From the NCBI RefSeq assembly GCF_000204055.1, contig NW_006768794.1, forward strand, positions 675,574 to 739,573: DNA of 64,000 bases, given 5' to 3'. The notes under the pieces were generated by a model. It ran no database searches. It saw only the letters and a program-made list of their open reading frames with translations, and was not told the origin of the DNA. The DNA is from Melampsora larici-populina 98AG31 (lineage: Eukaryota; Basidiomycota; Pucciniomycetes; Pucciniales; Melampsoraceae). Positions 23,150 through 35,942 of this stretch are shown piece after piece; the stretch's first letter is position 1, and each line of letters begins with the position of its first letter. The position numbers and the translations under genes are program-made.

Positions 23150-24119
23150 CTTATCAGTCTCCTCCAGACCTTACATCTTGAAATATCCCATCAAACCTGT
23201 CTCATTCCTCAACGATCAAGAATTTGCTATGCTTTTCTTCAAAATCGTCATTGCTGCTGTTCTAGCAGGTCAGTGAATTCATGGACCATACCTCCATTTG
23301 TACTCCATCGTACTCAATCCTCTATCTATTCTTACAGCCACAATCTCCACCAGCCCGGTCCAAGATGACCAACCGTAAGCAAAGCTTTAACATATTTCTC
23401 TGAACTGCTCTCAGAAACTTGACCTAATGCATGACTTGCTTGATTTCAGTGTCACTCGTGAAGTCCTACAACGTCGATTTGTAGAATTCACTCCCATCAT
23501 CAAACAGAGATTGTAAGTGAATGTTATGAGCATCAACTCTCATTACTCTACTCTCCTACATCATTTGACTGATTGATATGAAACCTGTCTACACAAAACC
23601 AATCTCGCTAACTCAAGACACCTCAAAACTCGTGACTCTGCTCCTGGACCTTCTCCTGGACCTGATGACCCCCCAACCTGCCACCCATGTGATGACAGCC
23701 CCGGTTGTTGTTGATCTGGCTAATGTCAATGCAATCGATGTATGTGACAAGTTCAGGAGGGCTGTAGGTGAACGTAAACGCAGACCTTATTATGACATCC
23801 AAGGACTTCTTTCCTTCAGAAGACCCTCCTACACATCCTCCTGACCAAAGTTGCAACTCAGCTTGCTTTCTTCATAGCCATCATCATACCAATTTGTTTT
23901 TTTGTACGCCCGCTGATTTGTAAAACCAAGTGATTCTATGACAACCTTGTCCCAACTTTAGTAGTTTCTCTTTAAAAGTTTCACTACTCTGATTGTTCTG
24001 AATCGATGGAAATTGGCAATATCAAATGTATTTAATAGTCTTCCTATGCGCAATCTCGTTTTATCAAGGTATCAGTCCACCTTAAGTTTGTCAAACAGTC
24101 GATCTGATAATCTGATTGA
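23150..24119 (+). repeat. Segmental duplication, copy 1 (secreted-protein locus)
   Basis: About 970 bp repeated in direct orientation at 48920-49879, on the other side of the 24-kb transposon nest. From about 23249 to 23770 I see no difference between the copies, introns included. Outside that tract differences are frequent. Confidence 0.9.
23229..23714 (+). CDS. Small secreted protein, copy 1, 78 aa
   Basis: Four exons: 23229-23268, 23338-23374, 23450-23512 and 23618-23714, all GT-AG, giving 78 residues. Residues 1 to about 16 (MLFFKIVIAAVLAATI) are a typical signal peptide. The mature part is hydrophilic, with VTREVLQRRFVEF in the middle, and a short C-terminal tail containing all four cysteines: CHPCDDSPGCC. 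Small size, secretion signal and clustered cysteines are the usual features of rust effector candidates, but function is unknown and no family is recognised. It lies beside a large transposon nest and has a near-identical partner at 49000-49485. The fourth exon start is inferred from frame and from the AG before ACACCTC. Confidence 0.7.
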
Positions 24120-24706
24120 GGCCATGTTCCCATTGAATACATAAGACTTTGCTTGCCTGATTTTGCTCGTCAATTTCCCTCCTTCATGCCCCGAGAAGCC
24201 AAAGGCACGACGTTTCCCGGGAGTTCCACGGAACTTGGGATACGCGGATAAAAGCGTAAGAAATTAGAGACCCGGTACCGGCTCTTTGAAGTTAGGAGAA
24301 AAAACTTTCTCTCAGGGAAATTGTTTTCCCCAAATTGTTTTCCCCAACGAATTTCTCACTCATCCGCGAATCACAAGTTCAAAGAAGACAACAATTCTCG
24401 AAGAAATTTTTCTGTCCTCCCACCCACCCCGGCACCCTCCTCGCGGAGAACCTACCCCGTCGGCTAGTCTACAGCCCAAAAGGCCCCCCCCAAACACGTT
24501 GAGAGACTGAAAAGTCTAACAACAAAGAAAGACTAACTGTGCAAAGTAGGAGATCTGTGAAGGAGAGTAGAGAAAATGAAAGAAACTAAAACTAGCTAAA
24601 AGCACGTCCCAAAGAAGTAGTGGATCACTGTCACATCCAAAAGACTCTAAAAATGACAAACCGAAAGCAAATTTGAAGTCATTGGGTTTATTGCAAGGAT
24701 ATTTAA
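24120..24706. other. Spacer between duplicated locus and MULE left end
   Basis: No supported gene. The stretch from about 24170 to 24530 is more GC-rich than its surroundings and may be a fragment of an older element. Confidence 0.4.
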
Positions 24707-24746
24707 CACTATTTGGCGCCCGGTTTAAAAAACCCGAAGCCCGGTT
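24707..24746 (+). repeat. Left 40-bp terminal inverted repeat of the MULE unit
   Basis: Matches 48669-48708 in inverted orientation over 40 bp without a difference seen. Followed inward by several CCGGGC-containing subterminal repeats up to about 24955. Confidence 0.85.
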
Positions 24747-25626
24747 ATTTTTCGGGCTTTATCCGTATATTCCCGGCAAACCCGGACCCGACAGTGCCAA
24801 ATTTCGCCGCAGCCGCAGCGTATACCGGGCGGAAAGTCAGCTTACCGCCCGGTTATTACAAACCGGGCTGCCGCTTATTTCAAACCGGGCTTTGGCGTCC
24901 ACAATCCGGGCTGTACGAATCAGCTGACCTCATCCGATCGGCCCAAACCGGGCTGTAGCATCCATATTCGCTCATTCACCCTCACCTCACCCTCACCTTC
25001 ACCCCCTCCCTCCCTTGCACGCCAACTAAGTACAAAGTACACTTTGTAGTCACTTCACAGTCACAGTAGTCAACAACTCAACAACGCAAAACCACCCTAC
25101 TTACTAATTATCGCTAATCGCTAATCCACTACAACCACAACCTCACCCCAACGTCTGGTCTGGCACATCGTAGTAGCCTTACTCCGGCGGTACACTTGAT
25201 GATGGACTCGCAACACCAACACCCTCGCTCCCAAGCAAGACACTCCTCTCGAAGTCAAGCAGAACACTTCCCAAACCCACAGAGGACAATCTCGCACCAC
25301 CCCATACAGCCCAATACGCCTCATCCCTGGCTTTGTTGCCTCTGGCTTCACTGGTGTTTCTCGATGGACGCATTACCTGGCTCTCACTTCCCAAAGGGGA
25401 CAACACTATTGCACTATCCTATACAGCTGAAGACGCCTCATCCCAAGATGGTAAGCCGTCTCTCTTTTCTTTCCTTACCTTGAAAGGAACCAGTGCTGAC
25501 CAAAACCGTTCCCTCTATGCACAGTCCTTCGTCTTTTGGCCAATCGTCTGTCTTACATCTGGATATCTCATCATCACTACGTGGCATATCGATCATCATC
25601 TTATCTTCTTCTTCTCAGGATTCTCA

Positions 25627-27359
25627 ATGGCCAATCTTCCCATCGGTACAACTTCGGGTTCTTCGGGTTCAGTTTTGAATCCAGCCACTGCCCACGCTTC
25701 CGCTTCCCCAGCTTCCATACCTTTACCACCGAACAACCCATACAATCCGTACTTTCATCCAGCTTATATGTATCCCACTCCTCACTACTGGCCCACTCCT
25801 TTTGCTTACCAATCTAACCCAACTACCGAACAAGGGTTCACACGACCTCAACCATCATTCCAATGGCCAAATCCTGCTTATATGTCTTCTCAGCCACCAC
25901 CTAATTTGCCTCTGTATCCTTATCATCCAATGACAAATGGTTATCCTCCGCCACCACCTCCTCAAGTTCCACTCACCCCTTACTTGACTCAAACTGTAGA
26001 ACCGTGGCCTAGCCCGTTAGCCACCAGTCCAAAATCGTCTATGTCACATGTGGTGTTCAAGACTATCAGTCCAAAAACATCCACTTCGAACCCACGCAAG
26101 GCCCCGCTCAGTCCAAAGTCAGCTAATTCGAACACGTCAAACCTACGACCCTCTTCTGCAGTGGTTCTCAATCTTCCTCGTAAACCCACTCCAAGCAGTC
26201 ATACACTCAGCGATGCAGCAGACAACACAACTGCCGGCCCAATTACACACGCTCATGCCACACCCAATAGCTTGGAAGACTTAGCGGACAAAGAAGATGA
26301 TTTACTGGATCTTCAAGCGGAGCGAGATGATGATTGGCCGCCAATTGGTATGTGTATCTTGCAATACTCGCATGGTATTTACCCTTGTATCCGTTTGACA
26401 ACCAATTGCAAATTAACATCCTTTGTTTCTAATTTGATAACTTAGATGCCAAACCCGTACGCCTCATGAAGTCTCCTGTTTTTGGCAAACAGTTTTTGGC
26501 AAACAGTTTGTAGCAATGGTCAGCGGAATCATGTATCTGAATGCTGTTGCTTGACACCAAGGATATGGAATAGCAATCAAGAGTCACAAGACTGAAAAAC
26601 ATCACAAAGTCAGGATCTACTTCAGGTGCTCCCTTGGTCGGCATGTCGGATCAGTGGCCACGGTTTGAACTAGCTCTACGAAGATGACCAGATGTCCATA
26701 TGAGGTTTTGCTCAACTACCTGTCCAGGCTGGATCGATGGGTTGTGAAGAAAGACTTGACAGTCCCGGCAAAGCACCAACACAACCACCCTCCATTTGAA
26801 CAACCGAACCATCTATCAAAAAACCGAAGGTTTTCAGAAGATACCCTACGCCAGATCAGCCGCCTATCTTCAGCTGGATGCACCGCTGGCCAGATCTGAG
26901 GACTCATTAACTTTGCTCCTGGCTCGGAGCCACTGGTGAGAGACATACGGAATGCACTTTATCGCCAACAAGACGCGTGGTTATGTGGCCGCACTCCCAT
27001 TCAAGGTTTGTTTGACCTGATAACTGAGCAGAAGTGGGCCTTTTGCACCACCACCTCCCCGGAAGGACACCTTCAGTCACTTTTCTTCGCTAGCCCTGAA
27101 GGAATCGAATTAGCCCGCCGGTTTCCCACCGTAATAGGAGTTGATTGTACTTACAAGACCAACCGCTTTAATCTGCCTCTGCTTCACGTCGTTGGAACAA
27201 CCAATACTCACCGCACCTTTACCATCACCCTATGTTTTATGCACAGCAAAACAGAAGAGCAATACATTTGGGCCATGGAACAATTGAAATCGGTTGTATT
27301 CAACGTTCAAGATCATTAAGCCCCTCCTCAATCTCACGAAGATCCTCATGATCACGATG
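25627..27359 (+). pseudogene. MULE transposase gene, 5' part (FAR1-type zinc finger, start of DDE domain)
   Basis: The first exon opens MANLPIGTTSG at 25627 and encodes a Pro/Tyr-rich then Ser-rich region, ending in an acidic LADKEDDLLDLQ segment before an intron at about 26346-26443. The next stretch encodes a WRKY/FAR1-type zinc finger, recognisable from FRCSLGRH and HQHNHPPF, but broken by several stops (for example near 26505, 26669 and 26898). From 26936 the frame is open: RNALYRQQDAWLCG, then the first catalytic aspartate region VIGVDCTYKTNRF and the following LHVVGTTNTHRTF, typical of MULE transposases. A stop at 27317-27319 follows. The same gene resumes at 39211 after an 11.85-kb insertion. 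It is therefore a dead copy. The family role is cut-and-paste transposition. Confidence 0.8.
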
Positions 27360-27875
27360 TACACCACGAACCCCCCCAAACGGGGTTTTCACTGGTGACA
27401 CTGCGCAGTGAAAAAACCGCCAACATTTGCAGGCATGATTCGTGAAAATCTCGGGGTCGTACAACCGGAGTTAACACTGTGCTATTTACACCAGTGGGAA
27501 CTTCACCATAAACCGGTGAAAACCCAGTGAGGTCCCTCTCTTTAGTGGCACATAATGTGCCGCATAGCAGACAGCGTTTTTTGAAACTCTGTTCTAGGTT
27601 CACATCAACAGTGGCACAATTCAATGAACACATCCTAATAAGCGCTTAGCACTTTTATTATCAAAATACAAAATAAACAATAACAAAAAAAATACATAAA
27701 AATACATAAAAATGTATATATAAAATAACAAAACCAATACAATGATATAGACAAAAATATCAACTTGAGCCTTCAAGGCAGGACTTACAAACTCACAATT
27801 GATCAAAAAAAATGATCAAGAAAGTAGTCTATAAGATAAGACAAAGAAAACCATCTACATCAATCACCTCAGTAC

Positions 27876-30438
27876 TTACTCTTCATCTTCTTCTTCTTCT
27901 ACCTCTTCTTCATCTTCTTCATCTTCTTCATCATCTACCTCTTCTTCCTCATCTACCTCTTCTTCCTCATCTTCTTCCTCATCATCTACCTCTTCTTCCT
28001 CATCTTCTTCCTCATCTTGTCCATTCGCCACCTCTGCTCCTAATTCCTCTGCCTCGTATAGTTCTTCATCAGGTCCTGCTGCCTCGTCTCCAAAGGAATC
28101 ATCAAGGCCTGCTATAGTATCTTGAATCTCTTGCTCTGTAGGTAATGTAAACTTGGTCATTGCTTTCAATTCTTCGAATGTCCTCTTTCCGTTCATAAAT
28201 AGGTCAGTTTGTAAGACCAGCACATAGAATCTGATTACAAGATTAAGTCAGTTGCGATTAATGCAAGGAATATAGAAACAAAGAGAAACAAGCCTACGCA
28301 TAACGATACCTTGAGGATTCACTGCGCAAGTGCTCCAGAGTCTGGTCCACCACGTTCCACAAAGTCTTGGTCTTGTATGTCGGACAGTTTAACCCCCAAT
28401 GTATGAATTGTATCCTCTGGATGTCATTGAATCCAGCAAGTCAGTGAGATTGATTGTACAACGAGATGAAAAAAGGAAACTACATACTATCCATGCATGG
28501 CGACCAACTTGAAGATGCCCAATGTCGGACATGATCTTTTTTGGAGAGATTACACTGCCTCCAACATAACCATGCTCTTTTTGCTAGAGCTAATTCAAAC
28601 TTGGTTAGAATGAAAAAGGCAAAAGAGTGAGTTCAACGGAGACTCACCTTAACCATAATCTCATAGATGCTCGGTACAGCGCCATCACCTGTAACAACAG
28701 ATCGATCCGGAAGCCGAACATTGGTCAGGAGCTGCAATTTTGATTGAAGTGTTCAGCCCGTTAAAAGACAATAGTCAGCCCATTGAAAGATGAAAGACAA
28801 AGTATATTAATATAAAATATTACCGGGCCTGTATTGGCTTTCCGGACCTCCTTCAGCACTGTCTTGATGACCTGCGTGAAAAACTCGACCCTGCTGGGTT
28901 CGGATCCTTTCCATAGCGAGGTGGCAACATCTTTTTCTTCCACGCGGTGCGAGTTGACATTATCTCGGTCTGAATAAACCATTGCATCATTGTTAATATT
29001 TTAATCTCATGATAAAAGATTACAAGACTCACCATGACTCTTGCATACAGAGAGTGAGGGAGGAGCTCTTTGGTGCCTGTTTTGTCGTTGGTTGCTGTGT
29101 ACGCCTGAATATCGCCTTTGAGAATGCACTTTGTGGCCCAGACGCGCAAACATTTCTGAACACAGGAAGAAGGGAGAATTACGTAATGATTTTCATGATG
29201 CAGAGTTGAATATTGAAACTACTTACTTTGAGCTCTTTGCTTTCTTTCCAACCGATAGCCCCAGATGAAATTTTGGCGAGCTCTGATTGGATTTCTGACA
29301 ATTGACTCCTCATCTCCAAACGGAACACTTCGTTCTCTTGACGTTCAACCAGAACGTTTGCCATCATGGTCATGAACTGCTCCTCAGTAGATTCAACCTA
29401 CAGCAGAAATTGATAGTCAGATTGATAATGGAAGAGAGTGATGAAGAGGATAATTATAGAAATGACACTGACATTGCAGAGTGTGCGACCAATGAAACGG
29501 TGCTCTGTGTCAAGGCCAACACGGGTGGCAACTCGATTGTAAGTACCCACTTTGGCGCGATTCATGTGTGTCGCTTGGCTCTCGGCAGTGATTTCGTTGG
29601 CATGGGTCCGAATGGCTTGGATAGCGAGGTCCGCGGCTGTCTGGCCTCCTGGTTCACTTTCAGAATCCCCGCCACCGTTATTACCTTCGTCTATTTTCAA
29701 AAATTGGGATCAGGATGGTGAAGGTAACATAAGACGGATGTAATGACTCACCTTCAACAATTCCACCACTGTTGTTATTACCTTGTTCTTCTTTGATGGG
29801 TCATTGTTGAAACAACTGGCTGAGTATATGAAACAAAAAAGAAGAAAATGAAGCAATCAGATAATGTGAAACGTACCAAAATTGTGGTCAGAGTGATTGA
29901 ACAAATTCAAGTCATCTTGTCTGAATAGTTCAGTCTCGCTGGAAGGTAAAGAACTATCTATGCGAGTCGGAAGAATTGATTTGGTGGATTTTGGTTTTGG
30001 AGTTGGAAGAGCCGGAAGGTATGCTTTTGACTTCGAAGCTTGAGCTGGAAAAGCCGGAAGGTTTGCTTTTGACTTTGAAGCTTGAAATGGAAGAGCAGGA
30101 GCTTTTGCTTTTGACTTCGAAGCTTGAGCTGGAAGAGCCGGAAGGTATGCTTTTGACTTCGAAGCTTGAGCTGGAAGAGCAGGAGTTTTTGCTTTCGACT
30201 TTGAAGCTTGAGCTGGAAGAGCAGGAGTTTTCGATTTCGACTTTGAAGCTTGAGCTGGAAGAGCAGGAGTTTTCGATTTCGACTTTGAAGCTTGAGCTGG
30301 AAGAGCAGGAGTTTTCGATTTTGGAGCTGGGGCAGAACGTTCGCGTAAACTGCGTCGCTGGGCAGCTGCACCTTTGATCAAGATTTGTGATTGAGTTGAA
30401 GGCCTTGAATAAGGCTGAAAACGTGCTTGTTGTGACAT
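27876..30438 (-). CDS. Accessory gene of the Tnp2-related element, multi-exon
   Basis: The gene starts at 30438 (MSQQARFQPYSRP) and has several exons on the minus strand. The first (to about 29880) encodes a basic N-terminus made of about eight 14-residue repeats of the type KSKTPALPAQASKS. Later exons include about 29373-29230 (a helix-rich EVFRLEMRSQLSEIQSELAK coiled coil), 29230-29030 (CLRVWATKCILKGDIQAY, LLPHSLYARVMV), about 28975-28825, 28730-28650, and 28223-27876. The last encodes KAMTKFTLPTEQEIQDTI followed by an acidic Glu/Asp run of some 60 residues. The apparent final stop overlaps a good splice donor (GTAAGTACT), so a short extra exon is likely. Similar proteins accompany this transposase type in rusts, to my knowledge without assigned function. 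Exact exon borders are not resolved here. Confidence 0.5.
29996..30330 (-). repeat. 42-bp tandem repeat, about eight units, coding
   Basis: Each unit encodes about 14 residues of KSKTPALPAQASKS type. Units nearest the gene start (right side) are almost identical; those to the left are diverged (KAYLPALP, KANLPAFP). Because 42 is a multiple of three, four reading frames stay open across the array. Confidence 0.85.
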
Positions 30439-30982
30439 TGTTGGGTTGGGCGTAAAGGGTTGGAAGATCGATGAAGAGTGAAGAAGACGGTTGAGATGTG
30501 GAGTTCCAAGTGGTAAATGTTTCAGTCTTCAATCGGACCTGTGAAAGTTTTGTGACAGGTCGTCTGAGGCCTGTGACAGATTATCAACTTTGAACTCAGA
30601 TTTCTTGGTCTTGAGAGTCGATACTCAGAATGATTCAAAGCAGCAAAGGCAAAGGAAGTTGATGCAAAGCTTCATTTGTAAGTATTGGAAAGCTTCACAT
30701 TTTGCGAAATGCAAAGCTTCATTTGTAAGTATTGGAAAGCTCCGCATTTTGCGAAATGCAAAGCTTCATTTAGGAATGGGAAGCTCCGCATCTCCGATTG
30801 AGTAATTTTAACCTCTCAATCATCTTGTATATAATCTCTAACTTAAACATCAAAGTATGAATTCAAATTTAAATGTACAATGTTTTACAGAGGCAGAAAT
30901 GAAATTTAAACAGAGAATTGATCATTGGAGAAAGAAACGTGTGGATGAATAATAAATTACTATTATTCGTTGATACATTGAT
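30439..30982. promoter_or_regulatory. Spacer and promoter with 47-bp tandem repeat
   Basis: Lies between the accessory gene start and the stop of the transposase gene. A 47-bp repeat present 2.6 times (about 30664-30792, unit starting GCAAAGCTTCATTTG) occupies its middle. It may act in expression of the accessory gene; no direct evidence. Confidence 0.55.
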
Positions 30983-33324
30983 TTATTCAGAGTCCGATGA
31001 CCCCTCATCCAGCAATTGATCTTGTGTTGAAAGAGTTTGATCTGCTGCACGGCCTTTGCCTTTTCTCTTTTTGCTTGATGGACGTTCTTCTTGTTGTGCC
31101 AAGAATCGCTTCTTAAGGTTCTGAGACTGTTTATCCTTCTTGGCTTGTTTTTCTTTCAAAGACGCTTCCCAGTGCTGAATTCCTTCCGCAACTGCTAGTT
31201 TCCAATCAGCCGGACGGACTGGCAGGAAAGTAAGATGAGCCCATTCACGATGCAACTCTGCCAAATAAAATGAAGCAGAGTTGAGTACAAAGAACCTTGT
31301 GTCTTTATGAACCACCATAGGTTCTCGGCTGTTTGAGATACGTCTCTCAATCAATACTTGATGGGTTTTTTCGACTGTACATCCACTTTTGTGGCAGTTG
31401 TGTTGGATGTTAAGGACACCCTCAATGTCCTTTGAGAAAACAATGTCAGTAAAAAAACCACGCTGCCTAATGTGATGGAAAAAGAAGGTGTACTCACTGC
31501 AGGGCTGACCCACACACACTGAGTGGTTTCTTCTATTTCGCGCATGCCATAGAACACACTCGCGTCGGCTAATTTACACTTGGATAATTCAAATCTGCAC
31601 TGTTGAGGACCTGAACCACTCAAACCCCACACTTTCCTGATCCTGCCTATGAATTTTTTGGTGCGAAGAGTTACCTGGAAAAAATAACAATCAATCAGTA
31701 ATTGATGATACGAAGTTCAGTACAGTACAACATACCGATAAAAAGTCGCCATCCTTCACAGTTTGTTCATCTTGGAAAGTGAAACTTTCTAATGACTTCC
31801 ACGACTTGGAAGTGTAAGCGTCCCTAATTGATTTTGGAATGTGGCTTTCGGGTCTGGGTGGCTGTGTATTACAGATTTCTAACATAGAAACAAAAAATGT
31901 CAGAGGGTTTTGAGAAATGATAAACCAATTTGACTCACTTCCTCTCCGTGCCTCGCCTGGTTTATTCCATTGGGAATTGTAGCCCAATGCCTTCTGGAAC
32001 AAGCGATTGTTTTTGAATATATTGAATACATTTGAGCTTGCTCGTATGTATGTCTTCTGCTTGGCATCATAGTTGCACGAAGAAGCTGAAATAGATCTTA
32101 TAAGCCGGTGGTTATTCATCGAATTCGCAATATCTTTACCGGGGCTCAAGTGATTTGAATGAATCAAAGAGTTTCGCGTGTTGCCATTGTAACTTTCAAA
32201 GCTTTCGGTGGCAAAGAGACATGCCGGTCCAAATCTTTCAATTGCGTTGCAGAGGTGGGTGAGCATATGAAATTTTGGTTTATTAAACCATTGGGCTGAA
32301 AGTCGTACAATTGCTCGAAGGAATCTTTGCACGTGAAGGCTAACTTGAATTATGTACTGGTCCATGTCAGTGATTTTGGTCTGAAATAGGTAAGGAGAAA
32401 GGTAAGACAGAGCCTTCCAAGCGGCCCGTTCCTGATCCGGTATGGCACATTCAAAGAAAATGAATGGTGCTGATTGAAGAACCGTACGAAAATCCTTTCC
32501 AGTTAAGCTGAGAAAGTGATTGATCATTGTTTTAGGTTGAATCGCTGGAATCTTCAAGCCTGTCATCTTGAATGATCTCCACCAACCCCATATTCCTTCT
32601 TTTTCAATTGCCGACGAGCTTTGCATTCGGTGTCTGAGGAGATATTTTACTATTCCCAATAGCATAACATGAAGAACTTCGACAGGAGTGTCTTGATGGC
32701 CGTCGAAACCTGCTCCATACCAACACAACAAAGTCAGTGCCATTTTTAAAAAAGTGAAGTTGAGCAGAAAATCAAAGATGATCGCCTTCACTCACCTTTT
32801 AACCGCAGAAAAGGATTGTAAAGGCGTTGTCCAAACTGATCATTGATCTCACGGCACAGCTGGGCAACATCGTCTTTTGAAAGTAACAGATTTCAATGGA
32901 AATCTTGGACCTTCTTGACAAATGGCGTGCTGAGAGTGTCTTTCACACCTACTTCGGCCGATCGAGTGTCAAATGACCCAATTGTTCCTGGGAGTTGCGC
33001 CAATTCCCAGAGCTCTTTGGTAAGACGTTTGGTTTCTGACCAGATTCGCGGAGGTAGAGACATCTGAAAAAGATGGAATGATCAAGTTATATCTTCCAAA
33101 TATCTCTTCTCAACATCTACAAATTAAGATTCTTACTTTGTTTCCATTTTCATCAACTCCAATAAAATTGTTAATATATTGTTTTGATCTTTTTTCCAAC
33201 ATGCTATCGACTTTCAGATGACAAATCCGACATGGAGTGAGTGACACTGTGGGGTTCATCGTATTGCTGACCTCGGCGTGCATTGGAGAGTCACCTAGAT
33301 GGCATAGCACTGAGGTCATGACTA

Positions 33325-34496
33325 CAACGCAGCAACAGTTACGGAACTAGTTCCGTACCTGAGATACCGGTGCGGTAGCTGAAAGAAGGTACTGCGCAAA
33401 AGCAGTACCGGGTACCGTGTATGAACGCAGCTACAGTACTTGGTTCCGTGCATCAATGTTGCGCTCGCCTTACAGCTCCAATCCCAGTATCGTAGCTTTG
33501 TCACAGAGCAGGTACGGTATAGTACCGGTACCGCCATCAGCGAAGACGGTACGGCACTGTGCCGTACCAGAGCAGGTACTGCACAGTGCCGTGACTAGTA
33601 CCTCGACTAGTACCTTGAGTTGTACCACATCAAGAAATATAATATCCACATTGTAACCAAGTAAAAAAAAAGTAGAGAAAGAAAACATATAGAGAGAATA
33701 GACAAGAAATTTGAGAAGAGAAAAACAAACATATATTACTATTACTGAGCTCATCCTCGTCTATTTCGAGCTTTTCCATCATTCTCAAGAGTGAGTTTCA
33801 TGGCATCTGAAGCCTGTTGAAACTTCCCTTTGATCTCTACACCTTCTACCGCCCACATACGTCCGGAAACCAGCCTTTCGATCGGCCGAGGCAAGAGGGA
33901 GCTTCGGTCAGCAGTGCAAACATCCGCAGCCGATGAGAAGCATCTCTCTACTGGGCATGCTGATCCACTGATTGCTAAGTAATCGCGTGCCAGGTGGCTG
34001 ACAATAGGAAACTTTCCTTCATTCACCTGCAAGAGGAAAAAGTCGCAAGTCAGTTGGTTGGACGATAAAAAGCAGATACAGTATAGAGGAGCCTTGATGT
34101 GAAACTGTTGATTGGATCGGGGTATGTATCGACGCAAGGAGTTGAGAATGATCGAAAAGGCTTCGTTATGGCCAGGTTGGGATGTTGGTGTGTGATCCTG
34201 GAAAGGACACCTGTCGCCCCCTTGCCGGATTAGATATATAATCTAGGTATTGTACAGAAATATAGGTACGGTACGGTACAGTAGCCGTGTTTGCGGGTAC
34301 CGGTACTCTATAGTTCCGGTGCCTTGCTCAAAACGCCGGGACTGTACCTGGTACCGTACCTTATGCACAAAACTGACTCTTGGGCCTTCCAGTACTGTAG
34401 CCGACACCGGGTACGGTACTTATAGGTACGGCACTGGTCAACTCAGTGACGGTACTGCACGGTACCGGTACCAGTGCAGTCACTGTTGCTGCGTTG
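33325..34496 (-). mobile_element. hAT-type transposon, internally deleted, 1172 bp
   Basis: Inverted ends CAACGCAGCAACAGT lie at 33325 and, reversed, at 34496. ATGACTA is duplicated directly outside (33318-33324 and 34497-34503). hAT elements make 8-bp duplications, so one base has changed or the boundary is off by one. The insertion splits a codon stretch EVLV/MTSV of the host transposase gene. Removing the element and one repeat restores the frame. Both subterminal regions are packed with GGTACGG/GGTACCG words, probably transposase-binding arrays. The interior keeps only the end of a hAT transposase. Confidence 0.85.
33751..34137 (-). pseudogene. hAT transposase remnant, C-terminal dimerisation domain
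   Basis: The frame includes KFPIVSHLARDYLAISGSA, CPVERCFSSAADVCTADRS and LLPRPIERLVSGR, which is the conserved hAT family C-terminal dimerisation region. The N-terminal DDE/zinc-finger parts are missing, so the element cannot encode its own transposase. An intron may separate the first residues (before VNEGKFPI). Confidence 0.85.
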
Positions 34497-35942
34497 ATGA
34501 CTAGAACTTCTGAGTTTGTCCGATGATTGTAGGCCATGAAGCCATCTGTACTCAATTCACTGACGATATCAAACATAAAGCACAGTCAGATTTTTGTTCA
34601 AGGAAGCGGAAATTAAAAAATCACTTGAGTTGATCGACCAAAGGCTCAGCAAGCTCCAAAGCACCTGCTCTGTTCGTAGTTGTTAAGAAGTGACAGTTGT
34701 ATTCTTGATTTGCAAACTTTGGAGGTAATCCAGCTAGAGTGAAATAAAAAGCAATGTGCTTGTTCCAACGCTTTGAGATATTCCCAGAGAGGTCGTCGCA
34801 ATACAGAACCAGCGGTACATTTCGAATGAGCCTACCTTTAGCCTTTGTACGCCATGGATTTGTAAGAGGACTCTCGTTGAACCGTCCGCTGCCAAGATGC
34901 TCTGGAAAAAATCAGATGCTGCTCAGCTGGAATAAAAGTATAATGAACGTGTGCTTGATTGAACACTTACCATACATGATATTCCCACAGTGATCCTTAA
35001 GCAAGACGTCCGCACGTATCTTGATTGTTTGGAAAGGTCTACCAAACTCCTTGACATTGATAGAAGTCAAACTCAAGGAGTTGAAGGAAGAAGCAGACTC
35101 GTACTCCACGCGAATTCTGGGTTGATTTGGAACCCGTTGATAAGTGTGACTTGCAGGGGTACACTTTGCGAAGATCTCTGTGCCAGCTTGATAAAAAAAC
35201 AGTGGTACAACAATCTTTTGGGATTGTAGCTGGACCGGTTCAAACAGGTAAAAGTGAATGTTGTTTGATTCGACCATCTGAACCCGTAAGTCGCCATCCG
35301 TCTCTCGCCACCTCTTAGACTGTGCCAAACAATTGACTTTACTTCGTTTGTCCGGTAGCTCAGGCATAAACTGGAGATTTTCCGAAACATAAGGGTTGGC
35401 GAGTTCCTATTCGAATAAGGAAGGTGAGATGTGTTGATAATGTGATGTATGCTATGATCTTTGAAATCAAAACTTGCTTACTTGACTCAAGATCTGTTTG
35501 ACTTTCAGGCCAAAGCAAGGCTTGTCCAAAGGGCTCACAGTCTCACAGACATCGTAGCTGTAGCGTTGCTTGAGTTTCCGATGCAAGTTCTGAAGAGCCT
35601 TGTATCCCGGAAGCTTCACACCTAAGAGTCCAACAAAGGATCGAACTCGTTCGTATTGAAGTTGAGACATGGTTGTTCGTGTACTAGAGCCAAGAATCAG
35701 CAAGCCAACAAGTTGCTGATTGAGCGCAAATAAGATGGATTATGTTAATGAAACCAAAAAAGGAACAAAGAAAAAGGAACAACAAAGCAAACCTCCAAGC
35801 TTGAAAAGGGAGCCCAGGACTCGCTGTCCTCCTGTGTGAACCTTTCTCCATCGCCATCTGACATATCTGAGGGCAATTCCTCGTCGTTTGTTTCAGAATC
35901 ATCCTCAATGGGTGGATCGTTGCTGCTGTTTGATAGGTCTGA

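Noticed and set aside
27812..28117. Leu/Pro/His-rich plus-strand frame
   Set aside because: Complement of the acidic Glu/Asp run of the accessory gene.
29976..30377. Long plus-strand Leu/Glu-rich frame across the 42-bp repeat
   Set aside because: Open only because the repeat unit is a multiple of three; antisense to the supported gene start.
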